Of a DNA stretch of 64,000 nucleotides, positions 32,092 through 40,698 are shown one piece after another (the first letter of the stretch is position 1; every line of letters starts with the position of its first letter). The DNA is from Nonomuraea montanisoli. GTDB lineage: Bacteria > Actinomycetota > Actinomycetes > Streptosporangiales > Streptosporangiaceae. Position numbers and translations under genes: made by a program. Under the pieces are notes generated by a model. That model was not told the origin of the DNA. It made no database searches and worked only from the letters and a program-made list of their open reading frames with translations. The stretch lies in contig NZ_JABWGN010000008.1 in the NCBI RefSeq assembly GCF_013363975.1, positions 372,001 to 436,000 on the forward strand, given 5' to 3'.

Positions 32092-33063
32092 ATGGCCGTC
32101 ATGCAGGCGACGCTCCCGCGCCGCATCCTGAGCACGCCGACCGCGGGGCCGCTGGCGGCGCTGATCCTGGCGTGCGCCTTCTTCGCGTTCAAGAGCGACC
32201 AGTTCCTCACCGGCGGCAACTTCTCGCTGATCATCCAGCAGGTGATGGTCGTCGGCACCCTGGCCATCGGGCAGACCCTCATCATCCTGACCGCGGGCAT
32301 CGACCTGTCCAACGGCGCCATCATGGCGTTCGGCGGGATCGTGATGACCAAGCTGGCCGTGGAGAACGGCCTGCCGCCGCTGCTGGCCATCGCGGCCGGC
32401 CTGGCCGTCTGCGCGGCCTTCGGCCTGGCCAACGGCCTGCTGGTGATGAAGATCAACCTGCCGCCGTTCATCGTCACGCTGGGCATGCTGAACGTGGTGT
32501 TCGCGCTGACCCACATCTACTCGCAGGACCAGACGGTGACGAACCTGCCGCCGGCGATGACGTTCCTGGGGCAGACCTTCCGGGTCGGCGGCACCAACGT
32601 CACCTACGGCTCGCTGCTCACCATCCTGCTGTTCCTGCTGTTCGCGTACCTGCTCAGCCAGACCGCCTGGGGACGCCACGTGTACGCGCTCGGCAACAGC
32701 CCCGAGGTGGCCCGGCTCACCGGCATCCGCACCCGCCGGCTCATCGTGGGCGTCTACACCCTGGCCGGCCTCGTGTACGGCATCGCGGCGCTGCTGCTGG
32801 TCTCGCGTACCGGCGTCGGCGACCCGCAGGCCGGCCAGACCGACAACCTCGACAGCATCACCGCGGTCGTCCTCGGCGGCACGAGCCTGTTCGGCGGGCG
32901 CGGCACCGTGCTCGGCACGCTGATCGGCGCCCTCATCGTGGGGGTCTTCCGCAACGGCCTCCAGCTCATGGGCGTACCGTCGATCTATCAGACGCTCATC
33001 ACCGGCATCCTGGTGATCCTCGCCGTCACCGTCGACCAGCTCTCCCGCAGGAGGACCCGATGA
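32092..33063 (+). CDS. sugar ABC transporter permease (FrcC/RbsC-like)
   Basis: A 323-residue permease with about 9-10 membrane helices. It contains the LIILTAGIDLSNGAIMAFGG and PPFIVTLGMLNVVFALT segments conserved in RbsC/FrcC permeases and the ALGNSPEVARLTGIRTRR cytoplasmic coupling loop. The ATG lies one base after the binding-protein stop, and its own stop overlaps the ATPase start as ATGA. As a homodimer it forms the membrane channel of the importer. Confidence 0.95.
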   Translation: MAVMQATLPRRILSTPTAGPLAALILACAFFAFKSDQFLTGGNFSLIIQQVMVVGTLAIGQTLIILTAGIDLSNGAIMAFGGIVMTKLAVENGLPPLLAIAAGLAVCAAFGLANGLLVMKINLPPFIVTLGMLNVVFALTHIYSQDQTVTNLPPAMTFLGQTFRVGGTNVTYGSLLTILLFLLFAYLLSQTAWGRHVYALGNSPEVARLTGIRTRRLIVGVYTLAGLVYGIAALLLVSRTGVGDPQAGQTDNLDSITAVVLGGTSLFGGRGTVLGTLIGALIVGVFRNGLQLMGVPSIYQTLITGILVILAVTVDQLSRRRTR

Positions 33064-33869
33064 CACCCGTGCTCCAGGCGCGCGGCCTGGTCAAGCGCTA
33101 CGGCCACGTGACGGCGCTCGACGGCGCCGACTTCGACCTCATGCCCGGCGAGGTGCTCGCGGTCATCGGCGACAACGGCGCCGGCAAGACCAGCCTCATC
33201 AAGGCGCTGACCGGCGCCCTGCAGCCGGACGAGGGGGAGATCCTCCTCGACGGCAAGCCGGTGCGCTTCCGCGACCCGCTGGAGGCGCGCAGGCAGGGCA
33301 TCGAGACGGTCTACCAGGACCTCGCGGTCGCCGCCTCGCTCGACATCGCGACCAACATGTTCCTCGGCCGCGAGGTGCGCAAGCGCGGGCCGCTCGGCAC
33401 GGTGTTCCGCATGCTCGACAAGAAGCGCATGCGGGAGGAGTCGGCCCGGCACATGGAGGACCTCAAGATCGGGCTGCGCTCGCTGACCCAGCCGGTCGAG
33501 TCGCTGTCCGGCGGCCAGCGGCAGGGCGTCGCCGTCGCCCGCGCGGTGGCCTGGGCCTCGAACGTCGTCGTCATGGACGAGCCCACCGCCGCGCTCGGCG
33601 TCAAGGAGTCGGGCCAGGTCCTGGACATGATCCGGCGGGTCCGCGACCGCGGCACGCCCGTCGTCCTCATCAGCCACAACATGCCGCACGTCTTCGAGAT
33701 CGCCGACCGCATCCACGTCCAGCGGCTCGGCCGCCGCGTCGCCCAGCTCAAACCGGCCGACCACAACATGGCCGAGGTCGTGGCCATCATGACCGGGGCG
33801 ATGACCGTCACGGACGGCAAGGCCGTGGTCGCGGACAAGGGCGCCGCGGAGGCCATCGGCCTCTCCTGA
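33060..33869 (+). CDS. sugar ABC transporter ATP-binding protein (FrcA-like, single domain)
   Basis: A 269-residue ATPase with Walker A GDNGAGKTSLIKAL, signature LSGGQRQGVAVARA and Walker B VVVMDEPTAALG, ending the switch region in VVLISHNMPHVFE. It has one nucleotide-binding domain, as in FrcA, unlike the duplicated RbsA. An unusual RKRGPLGTVFRMLDKKRM segment sits in the helical domain and is typical of FrcA. ATG at 33060 overlaps the permease stop. It powers uptake of the sugar. Confidence 0.95.
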   Translation: MTPVLQARGLVKRYGHVTALDGADFDLMPGEVLAVIGDNGAGKTSLIKALTGALQPDEGEILLDGKPVRFRDPLEARRQGIETVYQDLAVAASLDIATNMFLGREVRKRGPLGTVFRMLDKKRMREESARHMEDLKIGLRSLTQPVESLSGGQRQGVAVARAVAWASNVVVMDEPTAALGVKESGQVLDMIRRVRDRGTPVVLISHNMPHVFEIADRIHVQRLGRRVAQLKPADHNMAEVVAIMTGAMTVTDGKAVVADKGAAEAIGLS

Positions 33870-33879
33870 CGCCACTACC

Positions 33880-34902
33880 ATGGTCGGAATGCGGCGCCCC
33901 ACGATGGCAGACGTCGCCCGCGAGGTCGGTGTCACCGCCAAGACCGTGTCGCGGGTGCTCAACGACGACGGGCCCGTCGCGGTCGAGACACGCGAGCGGG
34001 TCATGGAGGCCGTGCGCAAGCTCGGCTACCAGCCCAACCTCATGGCCCGCAACATGCGGGTCGGGGCGCGTGACGCGGCGATCGGGCTGGTCATCCCCGA
34101 GATGGGCAACCCGTTCTTCGGCACGGTCGCGGGCGGGGTCGAGAGCGTCGTGCGCCCGCGCGGGCTGACTCTCATCGTCGGCTCCTCCAGCGAGACGGCC
34201 GAGCTGGAGCGTTCCCTGGTCGCGACGTTCCTGGCCCGGCGGGTCAGCGGGCTCATGATCGTGCCGTCGGCCGCCGGTGACCACCGTTACCTGCGCGCCG
34301 AGCGGGCCGCCGGGCTGCCCATCGTCTTCCTCGACCGGCCCGCCGTCGGCATGGCCGCCGACCACGTCGTCAGCGGCAACCGCGAGGGCGCCCGGCAGGG
34401 CGTGGCCCACCTCCTCGCCCACGGCCACCGCCGGATCGGGTTCGTCGGCGACCTGCCCGCGGTCCTGTACACCCGCCGCGAGCGCTTCCAGGGCTACCGC
34501 GACGCGCTGGAGGCGGCGGGCCTGCCGTTCGACCGGGCGCTGGTGGAGAGCGGCCACGACCAGGAGGCGGCCAGCGCGGCCGTGGTCCGGCTGCTCGCCC
34601 TGCCCGACCCGCCGACGGCGCTGTTCGCGGCCAACAACTTCGCCTCCATGGGCGCGGTCGTCGCGCTGGCCCGGGCCCGGCGGCGCGACGTGGCGCTGGT
34701 CGGGTTCGACGACCTGCCGCTGGCGGAGGTGCTGGAGCCGCCGCTCACGGTCGTCGCCCAGGACCCGGCCGCGATCGGCACGGCGGCGGCCGAGCTGGTG
34801 CTGTCGCGCCTCGACGGGCGGCCGTCGCGCGCCGCCTGCCGTGAGCAGATCCCGACCCGGCTCATCGCCAGGGGATCGGGCGAACTGCCCCCGTCCCGCT
34901 GA
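33880..34902 (+). CDS. LacI-family transcriptional repressor of the sugar operon
   Basis: A 340-residue repressor. The helix-turn-helix reads TMADVAREVGVTAKTVSRVL and is followed by the hinge region ending NLMARNMRVG. The ligand domain starts AIGLVIPEMGNPFFGTVAGG, with FVGDLPAVLYTRRERFQGY and LVGFDDLPLAEVL. It lies 10 bases behind the ATPase gene and should bind the two CG-centred palindromes at 31015-31044, releasing them in the presence of the imported or phosphorylated sugar. The start could also be the ATG at 33889. Confidence 0.93.
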   Translation: MVGMRRPTMADVAREVGVTAKTVSRVLNDDGPVAVETRERVMEAVRKLGYQPNLMARNMRVGARDAAIGLVIPEMGNPFFGTVAGGVESVVRPRGLTLIVGSSSETAELERSLVATFLARRVSGLMIVPSAAGDHRYLRAERAAGLPIVFLDRPAVGMAADHVVSGNREGARQGVAHLLAHGHRRIGFVGDLPAVLYTRRERFQGYRDALEAAGLPFDRALVESGHDQEAASAAVVRLLALPDPPTALFAANNFASMGAVVALARARRRDVALVGFDDLPLAEVLEPPLTVVAQDPAAIGTAAAELVLSRLDGRPSRAACREQIPTRLIARGSGELPPSR

Positions 34903-34970
34903 GCCGGGAGCCGATGAGGGGGGACGGATGGGGACCGGGACCGGGGAGCGCCGGCTGGGAGGTCGCTGAC

Positions 34971-35492
34971 GTGGGGGAGCGGTTCCGGGACCCGGGGTGG
35001 CGGCTGTGGCACTTCGCCCGGGAGATCCTCGTGCGGTGCCCGCGCTGCGACGGCCGCGCACTCGTGGCCGTCCACCCGGACCACCGGGAGCGGCACGCGC
35101 ACGCCGTCGGGTGGCTGACCGCGCCCCACCGGCTGACCTGCGGCGGGTGCGGGCGCTCCGCCGACTGGGCCCCCGCCCGCTGGGAGCGCGTCGGGGGTGA
35201 CGCGTACTTCACCTCGGGGGGCCCGTACGTGGTGCCGCGTCTCGGCGGGCCGGACGACCCGTACTTCGGGCTGCCGCTGTGGTTGCGGCGGCCCTGCCGC
35301 GGCGGGACGCTCTGGGCGTACAACCTGGCGCACCTGGACGCGCTGGAGGCGTACGTGGCGGCGCCGTTGCGGGAGAGGCCGGCGCCGGCGGGGTCGCAGA
35401 CGATGCTGGAGCGGCTGCCCGCCTGGATGACGGCGGCGGGCAGCCGCGAGGAGGTGCTGGCCGCCGTCCACGCGCTGCGCGCCTCGCTCTGA
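34971..35492 (+). CDS. zinc-ribbon protein of unknown function
   Basis: About 173 residues. The N-terminal half carries CPRC and CGGC separated by about 35 residues, a zinc-ribbon arrangement like that in small actinobacterial TFIIB-type or RNA-binding proteins. The second half (DDPYFGLPLWLRRPCRGGTL and WAYNLAHLDALEAYVAAPLR) is well conserved in look but has no family I can name. I chose the GTG at 34971 because GGGAGG lies eight bases upstream. An ATG at 34915 would add a Gly-rich extension. It follows the LacI gene by 68 bases. Confidence 0.7.
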   Translation: MGERFRDPGWRLWHFAREILVRCPRCDGRALVAVHPDHRERHAHAVGWLTAPHRLTCGGCGRSADWAPARWERVGGDAYFTSGGPYVVPRLGGPDDPYFGLPLWLRRPCRGGTLWAYNLAHLDALEAYVAAPLRERPAPAGSQTMLERLPAWMTAAGSREEVLAAVHALRASL

Positions 35493-35567
35493 GAGAGCGG
35501 CGAGGTGCGGGCGCCGGCCGTCGGCCCCCTGACGCGTCAGGACGCCGGGAATCGGGGACGTCGGGCG

Positions 35568-35909
35568 TCAGGACTTCGGGTGGGAAGGCGTCGACGCGGC
35601 GCCGGTGCCGGGAGCCGGGGCGGAGACGGCGCGCAGGAGAAGGCCGGTCAGCTGCCGCCCCACCGGCTCCCCGAGAGGGGCGTGGTCCAGCATGAGCCGG
35701 TACCACAGCAACCCGTACACCATGTCGATGAGCAGCTCCCGGTCCACGTCCGCGGGGATCTCGCCGCGGGCGGCGGCGCGGTCGAGGATCTGCCGCAGCG
35801 CGGCGCGGCGGCTGAACAGGAACCGCTCACGGAACGCCTGGGCGAACTCCGGATCGAGCAGCGCCTGCGCCATCAGCCCGGTCAGCACCCGCCGCAGGAG
35901 CTGCACATG
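35568..35909 (-). pseudogene. TetR-family regulator relic lacking its DNA-binding domain
   Basis: The frame from about residue HVQLLRRVLTGLMAQALLDP to the stop at 35568 is a typical TetR_C_16 ligand domain, with ALRQILDRAAARGEIPADVD and LIDMVYGLLWYRLMLDHAPL. Upstream, where the helix-turn-helix should be, the DNA is low in complexity and shows no TetR motif in any frame up to 36147. The gene has lost its 5' half, so the product could not bind DNA. Confidence 0.75.
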
Positions 35910-36147
35910 CCGCCACCCTCGCCGCGTGCGTGAGCACTCGCGCCCGTCACGTCCCCTCAGGCCCGCGTCGTGCGCGGGCCCTGTACCTGCGGGGCCGCGT
36001 GCGCACGCACCTTCGACATGCGACATGCGACCGCACCACCTGTGATGTGCGCTCGCGCCGCGTCGTGCGCTTGAGCCAGTCAGGTGTGCTCAGGGCTGCC
36101 ACATGCACTCGGGTCCGCCACGCGATCACGTCCTCGTGCGCCCGCCC

Positions 36148-36978
36148 TCAGGCCTCCGGGCGGAGGCCGGCGAAGAGGTCGTCCTCATGCTCCGGGGCGT
36201 CGACGCGGCTGTGCACCCGGGTGAACGACTCGTGCGAGAACGCCTCCTGCTGCGTCTCCTCCGGCATGCTGAGCAGGAAGATGTTGTCGCCCTGGCTCTC
36301 GTGCGCCTGCAGCGCCTTGAACTTGCGCTCCACCCACGGCGTGACCTCGACGACGGTCGTCACCAGCTCGTCGGGGGTGCCGAAGTCGTCGGAGGGCTGG
36401 AAGTCGCCGAAGTCGACCCCGGACTCGGCCATCAGCTCGAACATGCGCTTGATGGCCGCCCGCGGGATCGCCGTGTAGTAGAGCTTGTCGGGGATGCCGG
36501 TCGCCTCGACGGCGGCCACGGCGACGCGGTGGGTCTGCACGTGGTCGGGGTGGTTGTAGCCGCTGCCGCCGGTCTCGTCGTACGTCACGACGACCTGCGG
36601 ACGGTAGCGCTCGATCAGCTCGGCCAGCCGGGCCGCGGCGGCCTCGACCGGGACGTTGGCGAACGCCTCGGGGTGCTGGTTGGTCTCCCAGCCCTCCATG
36701 CCGGAGTCGCGGTAGCCCAGCAGCTCCAGATGGTCGATGCCGAGGTGGGACACGGACTCGCGCAGCTCCGCCAGCCGGCGCTCGGCCACCGCCGCGTCGT
36801 CGTGGCCGGGCTCGCCCGGCTTGACGCCGCCCGGGCCGTCGCCCTGCTCGCCGTTGGTGCAGGTGACGAGGACCGTGCGGATGCCCTCGTCGGTGTAGCG
36901 GGCGAGGACGCCGCCGGTGCTCAGACACTCGTCGTCGGGGTGGGCGTGTACGGCCATGAGGGTGAGTTGCCGATCCAT
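36148..36978 (-). CDS. PIG-L/LmbE-family deacetylase (Mca/MshB-like)
   Basis: A 276-residue zinc-dependent N-deacetylase/amidase. It shows the metal motif AHPDDE at the N terminus, the TCTNGEQGDGPGGVKPGEP loop and the late NHPDHVQTHR histidine site. Members of this family act on GlcNAc-inositol (MshB), mycothiol S-conjugates (Mca) or related N-acetyl glycosides. Length and pattern are closest to actinobacterial LmbE proteins related to Mca; which substrate it uses cannot be told. The ATG is at 36978. It is divergent from the TSUP operon with a 281-base region between. Confidence 0.9.
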   Translation of the reverse strand: MDRQLTLMAVHAHPDDECLSTGGVLARYTDEGIRTVLVTCTNGEQGDGPGGVKPGEPGHDDAAVAERRLAELRESVSHLGIDHLELLGYRDSGMEGWETNQHPEAFANVPVEAAAARLAELIERYRPQVVVTYDETGGSGYNHPDHVQTHRVAVAAVEATGIPDKLYYTAIPRAAIKRMFELMAESGVDFGDFQPSDDFGTPDELVTTVVEVTPWVERKFKALQAHESQGDNIFLLSMPEETQQEAFSHESFTRVHSRVDAPEHEDDLFAGLRPEA

Positions 36979-37164
36979 GGGAGCGACCCTACTCCCCGGC
37001 ACCGACAACCCGCGGCCGAGTCGTCCGTCCCGCCGGGCCGAGTGCTTCCCCTGTCGTCCCCGGGCGTCCGTCGTGACGGCGAAGCCCGCTCCCGGTCGTC
37101 CGCCGCCGCCACGTAGCGCGGCGCGCGTCGCCTCGTAGGGTGTCTCACCAGGGACGTCACCCTG

Positions 37165-37192
37165 TTGACATACTTTGCATGCAATGCATACC
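37165..37192 (+). promoter_or_regulatory. promoter and GntR operator of the TSUP-amidohydrolase operon
   Basis: TTGACA (37165-37170) and CATACC (37187-37192) form a promoter with 16 bases between. The perfect palindrome TTGCATGCAA (37175-37184) lies in the spacer and is followed by TGCATAC. The same TTGCATGCAA-n2-n-ATAC arrangement precedes the gntR gene at the operon's far end. Confidence 0.85.
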
Positions 37193-37210
37193 GTGTCCTT
37201 CGAGCCGCTG

Positions 37211-37250
37211 GGCCGACCGAGGCCGACCGGGGCCGACCGGGGCCGACAAG
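37211..37250 (+). repeat. four 10-bp tandem repeats in the operon leader
   Basis: GGCCGACCGA, GGCCGACCGG (twice) and GGCCGACAAG follow each other directly between the promoter and the AAGGAGG ribosome site of the first gene. They may set leader structure or be a simple slippage product. Confidence 0.75.
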
Positions 37251-37259
37251 GAGGTAACC

Positions 37260-38009
37260 GTGCCGGAAGCGCTGCACCTGACCGTCCTCACCGTGGCCGG
37301 CTTCCTGGCCGGTGCGGTGAACGGGGTGGCCGGCGGCGGGTCGCTGATCTCCTTCCCGGCCCTGCTGGCCCTCGGCTACCCGCCGCTCACGGCCAACGTC
37401 ACCAGCGCGCTGTCCACCCTGCCGGGTTACGCGGGCGGCCTGGCCGGCTACCGCGACGAGCTGGCCGAGGTGCGGGGGCGCGTGCCGCGCCTGGCGGCGG
37501 TGAGCGTCGGCGGCGCGGCCTGCGGCTCGGCGATCCTGCTGGTCGCGCCCGCCGAGCAGTTCACGTCCGTCGTCCCGTACCTCGTGCTGGTGTCGGTCGT
37601 GGCGCTGGCGGCGCAGGGCGTGGTGGCGCGGCGGCTCGCCCGGGCGCGGGCGGCCGGCGGAGGGGTCGGGCTCCTCGCCGCCCAGTTCGCCGTCTCCGTG
37701 TACGGGGGTTACTTCGCCGCGGGGCTCGGCGTCCTGATGCTCGCCGTCCTCGGCGCGTTCCTCGCCGAGGACCTGCATCGGCTCAACGCGCTCAAGGGCG
37801 CGCTGTCACTGGTGGTCGGCGCGGTCTCCGCCCTGTGCTTCTCCGCCTTCGGCCCCGTGCAGTGGCTGCCGGTCGCCGTCATGTCGCTCGCCGGGCTCGC
37901 CGGCGGCCGTGGCGGCGTGCTGCTCGCCCGGCGCGTGTCGCCCGGCGTCCTGCGCCGGCTCGTCGTCGGCGTGGGCCTCGTCCTGTCCGTCGTGCTCTTC
38001 CTGAGGTGA
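37260..38009 (+). CDS. TSUP-family (TauE/SafE) anion exporter
   Basis: A 249-residue protein with about eight membrane helices. The first helix carries the duplicated-family motif AGAVNGVAGGGSLISFPALL and NVTSALSTLPGYAGG; the second half repeats it in YGGYFAAGLGVLML. TSUP proteins move sulfite, sulfoacetate or organic anions. The GTG at 37260 has a perfect AAGGAGGTAACC ribosome site, the strongest in the window. It is the first gene of a GntR-controlled catabolic operon and probably exports an anionic by-product. Confidence 0.9.
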   Translation: MPEALHLTVLTVAGFLAGAVNGVAGGGSLISFPALLALGYPPLTANVTSALSTLPGYAGGLAGYRDELAEVRGRVPRLAAVSVGGAACGSAILLVAPAEQFTSVVPYLVLVSVVALAAQGVVARRLARARAAGGGVGLLAAQFAVSVYGGYFAAGLGVLMLAVLGAFLAEDLHRLNALKGALSLVVGAVSALCFSAFGPVQWLPVAVMSLAGLAGGRGGVLLARRVSPGVLRRLVVGVGLVLSVVLFLR

Positions 38010-38011
38010 CC

Positions 38012-39454
38012 ATGCTCCCGAAACGTACTGATCTGCTCATCTCGGGCACGTACCTGATCTCGATGGATCCGGACGTCGGCGACCTGCCGTGCGCCGACGT
38101 GCTCATCAGCGACGGCCGGATCACCGACGTGCGCCCGCACGCTCCCGCCACCGCCGATCACAGCGGCGCGACGGTGATCGACGGGACCGGCACGGTGACC
38201 CTGCCCGGCTTCGTGGACACCCACTGGCACCTGTGGAACTCCCTCCTGCGCGGCACGGTCGGCGACCGGCCCGGCACCGACTACTTCACGGTCAAGCGGG
38301 CGCTCGCGCCGCACTTCGAGCTCGACGACTTCTACTGGGCCGCCCGGCTCGGGCTGGCCGAGGCGGTCAGCGGCGGCATCACCACGGTGCACAACTTCGA
38401 CCACAACGTCCGCGGCCCCGAGGACGCCGACGCCAACATCCGGGCGCACCTCGACTCCGGCCTGCGCGGCCGCTTCTCCTACGGGCCGCCCGACTCCGCA
38501 GCGCCGGACAGCCCCAACGACCTCGACGACCTGGAGGGGCTGCGCGCCCGCTGGCCAGCCGCCCACCTGGACGGGCGCCTGGACTTCGGCATCGCGGTGC
38601 GCGGGCCGTACCGCACCCCGCCCGAGGTGTACGAGCGGGAATGGGCGACCGCACGCGCGCTCGGCCTGCCGATCACCATGCACTGTGACCGCTGCCTGCG
38701 CGAGGAGGGCTGCCGGAGCTGCGGCCTGACCCGCCTGGAGGAGCTCGGCCTGCTCGGCGAGGACGTGCAGATCATCCATGCCGTCCACGCCGGCGAGCAG
38801 GACATCCGGGCGCTGGCCCGCACCGGCACCCGCGTGTCGCTCAGCCCGATGACCGAGATGCGGACGATGGGTTTCCCGCTGCTGACCGAGCTGCTGGACG
38901 CGGGCGTGCGCGTGTCGCTGTCCCTGGACACGCTGGCCATGCCGACCAGCGCCGACATCCTCGGCCACCTGCGCGCCATCGTCTCGGTCGAGGCCGCCCG
39001 CACCGGCTCGGCCACGGTGACGCCCCGCAGGCTGCTCCGGCTCGCCACCCTCGACGGCGCCCACGACCTCGGGCTCCAGGACGTCACCGGCTCCGTCACG
39101 CCCGGCAAGCGCGCCGACGTCGTGATCCTGCGCTCCACCGACATCAACCTGACGCCCTCCGGCGACCCGGCGGAGGCCCTCGTCTACACCGGTCAGATCG
39201 ACAACATCGACACCGTCGTCGCCGACGGCCGCGTCCTCAAGCGGCACGGCCGGCGCGTCCTCGCCGACGGCGAGCCGGATCCCGTCACCATGGCCGCGGC
39301 CCACCGTGACGCGCTGTTGCGCAGGGCCGCGGCGGCAGGCGACTGGCGTCCACCCGCCACCGGCGACACCACCGCCGACCCGGAGCCGGCGACCACCGCA
39401 CAGGGAACCGGCCCGGGGCCGGAGACCACCGCACAGGAAAGAAGCCGCCCATGA
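38012..39454 (+). CDS. amidohydrolase-family protein (TRZ/ATZ type) with a CxxC-x5-CxxC insert
   Basis: A 480-residue metal-dependent hydrolase. Metal ligands are visible as DTHWHLWNS (His71, His73), TMHC (His224), QIIHAVHA and the strand-8 aspartate in SLDTLA, as in triazine hydrolases and deaminases. Right after His224 comes CDRC-LREEG-CRSC (Cys225, 228, 234, 237), a zinc-knuckle-like insert I would not expect in this family. The C-terminal 35 residues are a Thr/Pro/Gly tail with a repeated ATTAQ unit. It follows the TSUP gene by two bases and its stop overlaps the MFS start. It probably opens or deaminates an N-containing ring; the exact reaction is unknown. Confidence 0.88.
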   Translation: MLPKRTDLLISGTYLISMDPDVGDLPCADVLISDGRITDVRPHAPATADHSGATVIDGTGTVTLPGFVDTHWHLWNSLLRGTVGDRPGTDYFTVKRALAPHFELDDFYWAARLGLAEAVSGGITTVHNFDHNVRGPEDADANIRAHLDSGLRGRFSYGPPDSAAPDSPNDLDDLEGLRARWPAAHLDGRLDFGIAVRGPYRTPPEVYEREWATARALGLPITMHCDRCLREEGCRSCGLTRLEELGLLGEDVQIIHAVHAGEQDIRALARTGTRVSLSPMTEMRTMGFPLLTELLDAGVRVSLSLDTLAMPTSADILGHLRAIVSVEAARTGSATVTPRRLLRLATLDGAHDLGLQDVTGSVTPGKRADVVILRSTDINLTPSGDPAEALVYTGQIDNIDTVVADGRVLKRHGRRVLADGEPDPVTMAAAHRDALLRRAAAAGDWRPPATGDTTADPEPATTAQGTGPGPETTAQERSRP

Positions 39455-40698
39455 GCGCCACCCCCACCTCCCGGCCCTCGATCCAACCCCGCGACCTTCC
39501 CGCCGCCCGCCCCGCCGTGGCCATGTTCGGCCTGCTCCTGGTCGCCTACGCGGTCAACGCCATGGACCGCATGGTCTTCCCGGTCCTGCTCGTCGAGGTC
39601 CGCGCCGAGTACGGCTTCAGCCTGGAGGCCGCCGGGCTGCAGGCCACCGTCTTCGCCCTCGGCATGGGCCTGGCCGGGCTGCCCGCCGGACGGCTGCAGC
39701 ACGCGCTCGGCCGCAAGCGCACGATCGTGGCCGGCACCGTGCTGTTCTCGATCGCGACGGCCCTGACCGCGGCGTCGGCCGGCTTCGGCGACATGCTGCT
39801 GTGGCGGGTGCTGTCCGGCGCGGGCGAGGCGCTCCAGCTCGCCGCGATCATCACGGTGGCCTCGAACGCGTTCCCCGCCCGCCGCGGGCTGGCGATCGGC
39901 AGCATCAACATGGCCTTCGCCGCCGGCTCGGTCGTCGGCCCGGCGTTCGGCGCGAGCCTGCTGGAGCACTACGGCACCTGGCGGGCGCCGATGCTGGCCT
40001 ACGGAGCCGTCGGCGTCGTGCTCGCCGCCGCCGTCGTGCTGTTCGTCTCGCCCAGGCTCACCGAGGCCGAGCCCGCCACGGCGGCCGCCGCGCACACCGG
40101 CGGCGCCACCTCGCTGCTGTCGCGCAACCCGCTCGTGCTGGCGGCCGTCATCACGCTGTTCGGCCTGGCCGACTTCGCCTTCATCGGCCTGTACGCCAGC
40201 TACCTGCGCGCGGAGCTCGGCTTCGACACCGGCGCCGCCGGGTTCGTCGTCGGGCTCTCGGGGCTGGCGGCGTTCGCCTCCCCGCTCGGCGGTCACCTGG
40301 TCGACCGGTTCAGCCCCCGGGTCGTGCTCGCGGGCCTCAACCTCGCCGTCGCGGCGTGCGGGTGCGCGCTGTTCCTCGGGCCCGGCACCGCCGGCTGGCA
40401 GGGCGCCTTCTCGTTCCTGTTCGGGCTGTTCGCCAGCAGCGGCGTGTACGTCGCCGCGGCCGGCTACCTCGTCAAGTCCGTCGACGCGGCGAACGTGAGC
40501 CGCGCCGCCGGGATGTTCGTCACCTGCGTCTACGTCGCCGCGAGCGCCGCCGGGCTGCTGTTCAGCAGGCTGGTCTCGACGGCCGGCTGGACCGGCGCCG
40601 CCCTGGTGCAGATCGTCGGCTTCTCGGTCGTCGGCGCCGCCCTGGCCCTGATCCTGCGCCCCCACCTGTTCAGCACCACCACACGGGATGACTCATGA
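39451..40698 (+). CDS. MFS transporter of the amidohydrolase operon
   Basis: A 415-residue 12-helix major-facilitator protein. It has the loop 2-3 motif AGLPAGRLQHALGRKRTIVAG and a second-half copy SPLGGHLVDRFSPRVVLAG. An acidic-Arg pair near AMDRMVFPVLL in the first helix could take part in proton coupling. The ATG overlaps the amidohydrolase stop, and the next gene overlaps in turn. It is likely the importer of the substrate handled by the neighbouring hydrolases. Confidence 0.92.
   Translation: MSATPTSRPSIQPRDLPAARPAVAMFGLLLVAYAVNAMDRMVFPVLLVEVRAEYGFSLEAAGLQATVFALGMGLAGLPAGRLQHALGRKRTIVAGTVLFSIATALTAASAGFGDMLLWRVLSGAGEALQLAAIITVASNAFPARRGLAIGSINMAFAAGSVVGPAFGASLLEHYGTWRAPMLAYGAVGVVLAAAVVLFVSPRLTEAEPATAAAAHTGGATSLLSRNPLVLAAVITLFGLADFAFIGLYASYLRAELGFDTGAAGFVVGLSGLAAFASPLGGHLVDRFSPRVVLAGLNLAVAACGCALFLGPGTAGWQGAFSFLFGLFASSGVYVAAAGYLVKSVDAANVSRAAGMFVTCVYVAASAAGLLFSRLVSTAGWTGAALVQIVGFSVVGAALALILRPHLFSTTTRDDS

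Noticed and set aside
35947..36129. A possible N-terminal half of the TetR relic
   Set aside because: The minus-strand frames show no helix-turn-helix pattern, so the 5' part is considered lost.
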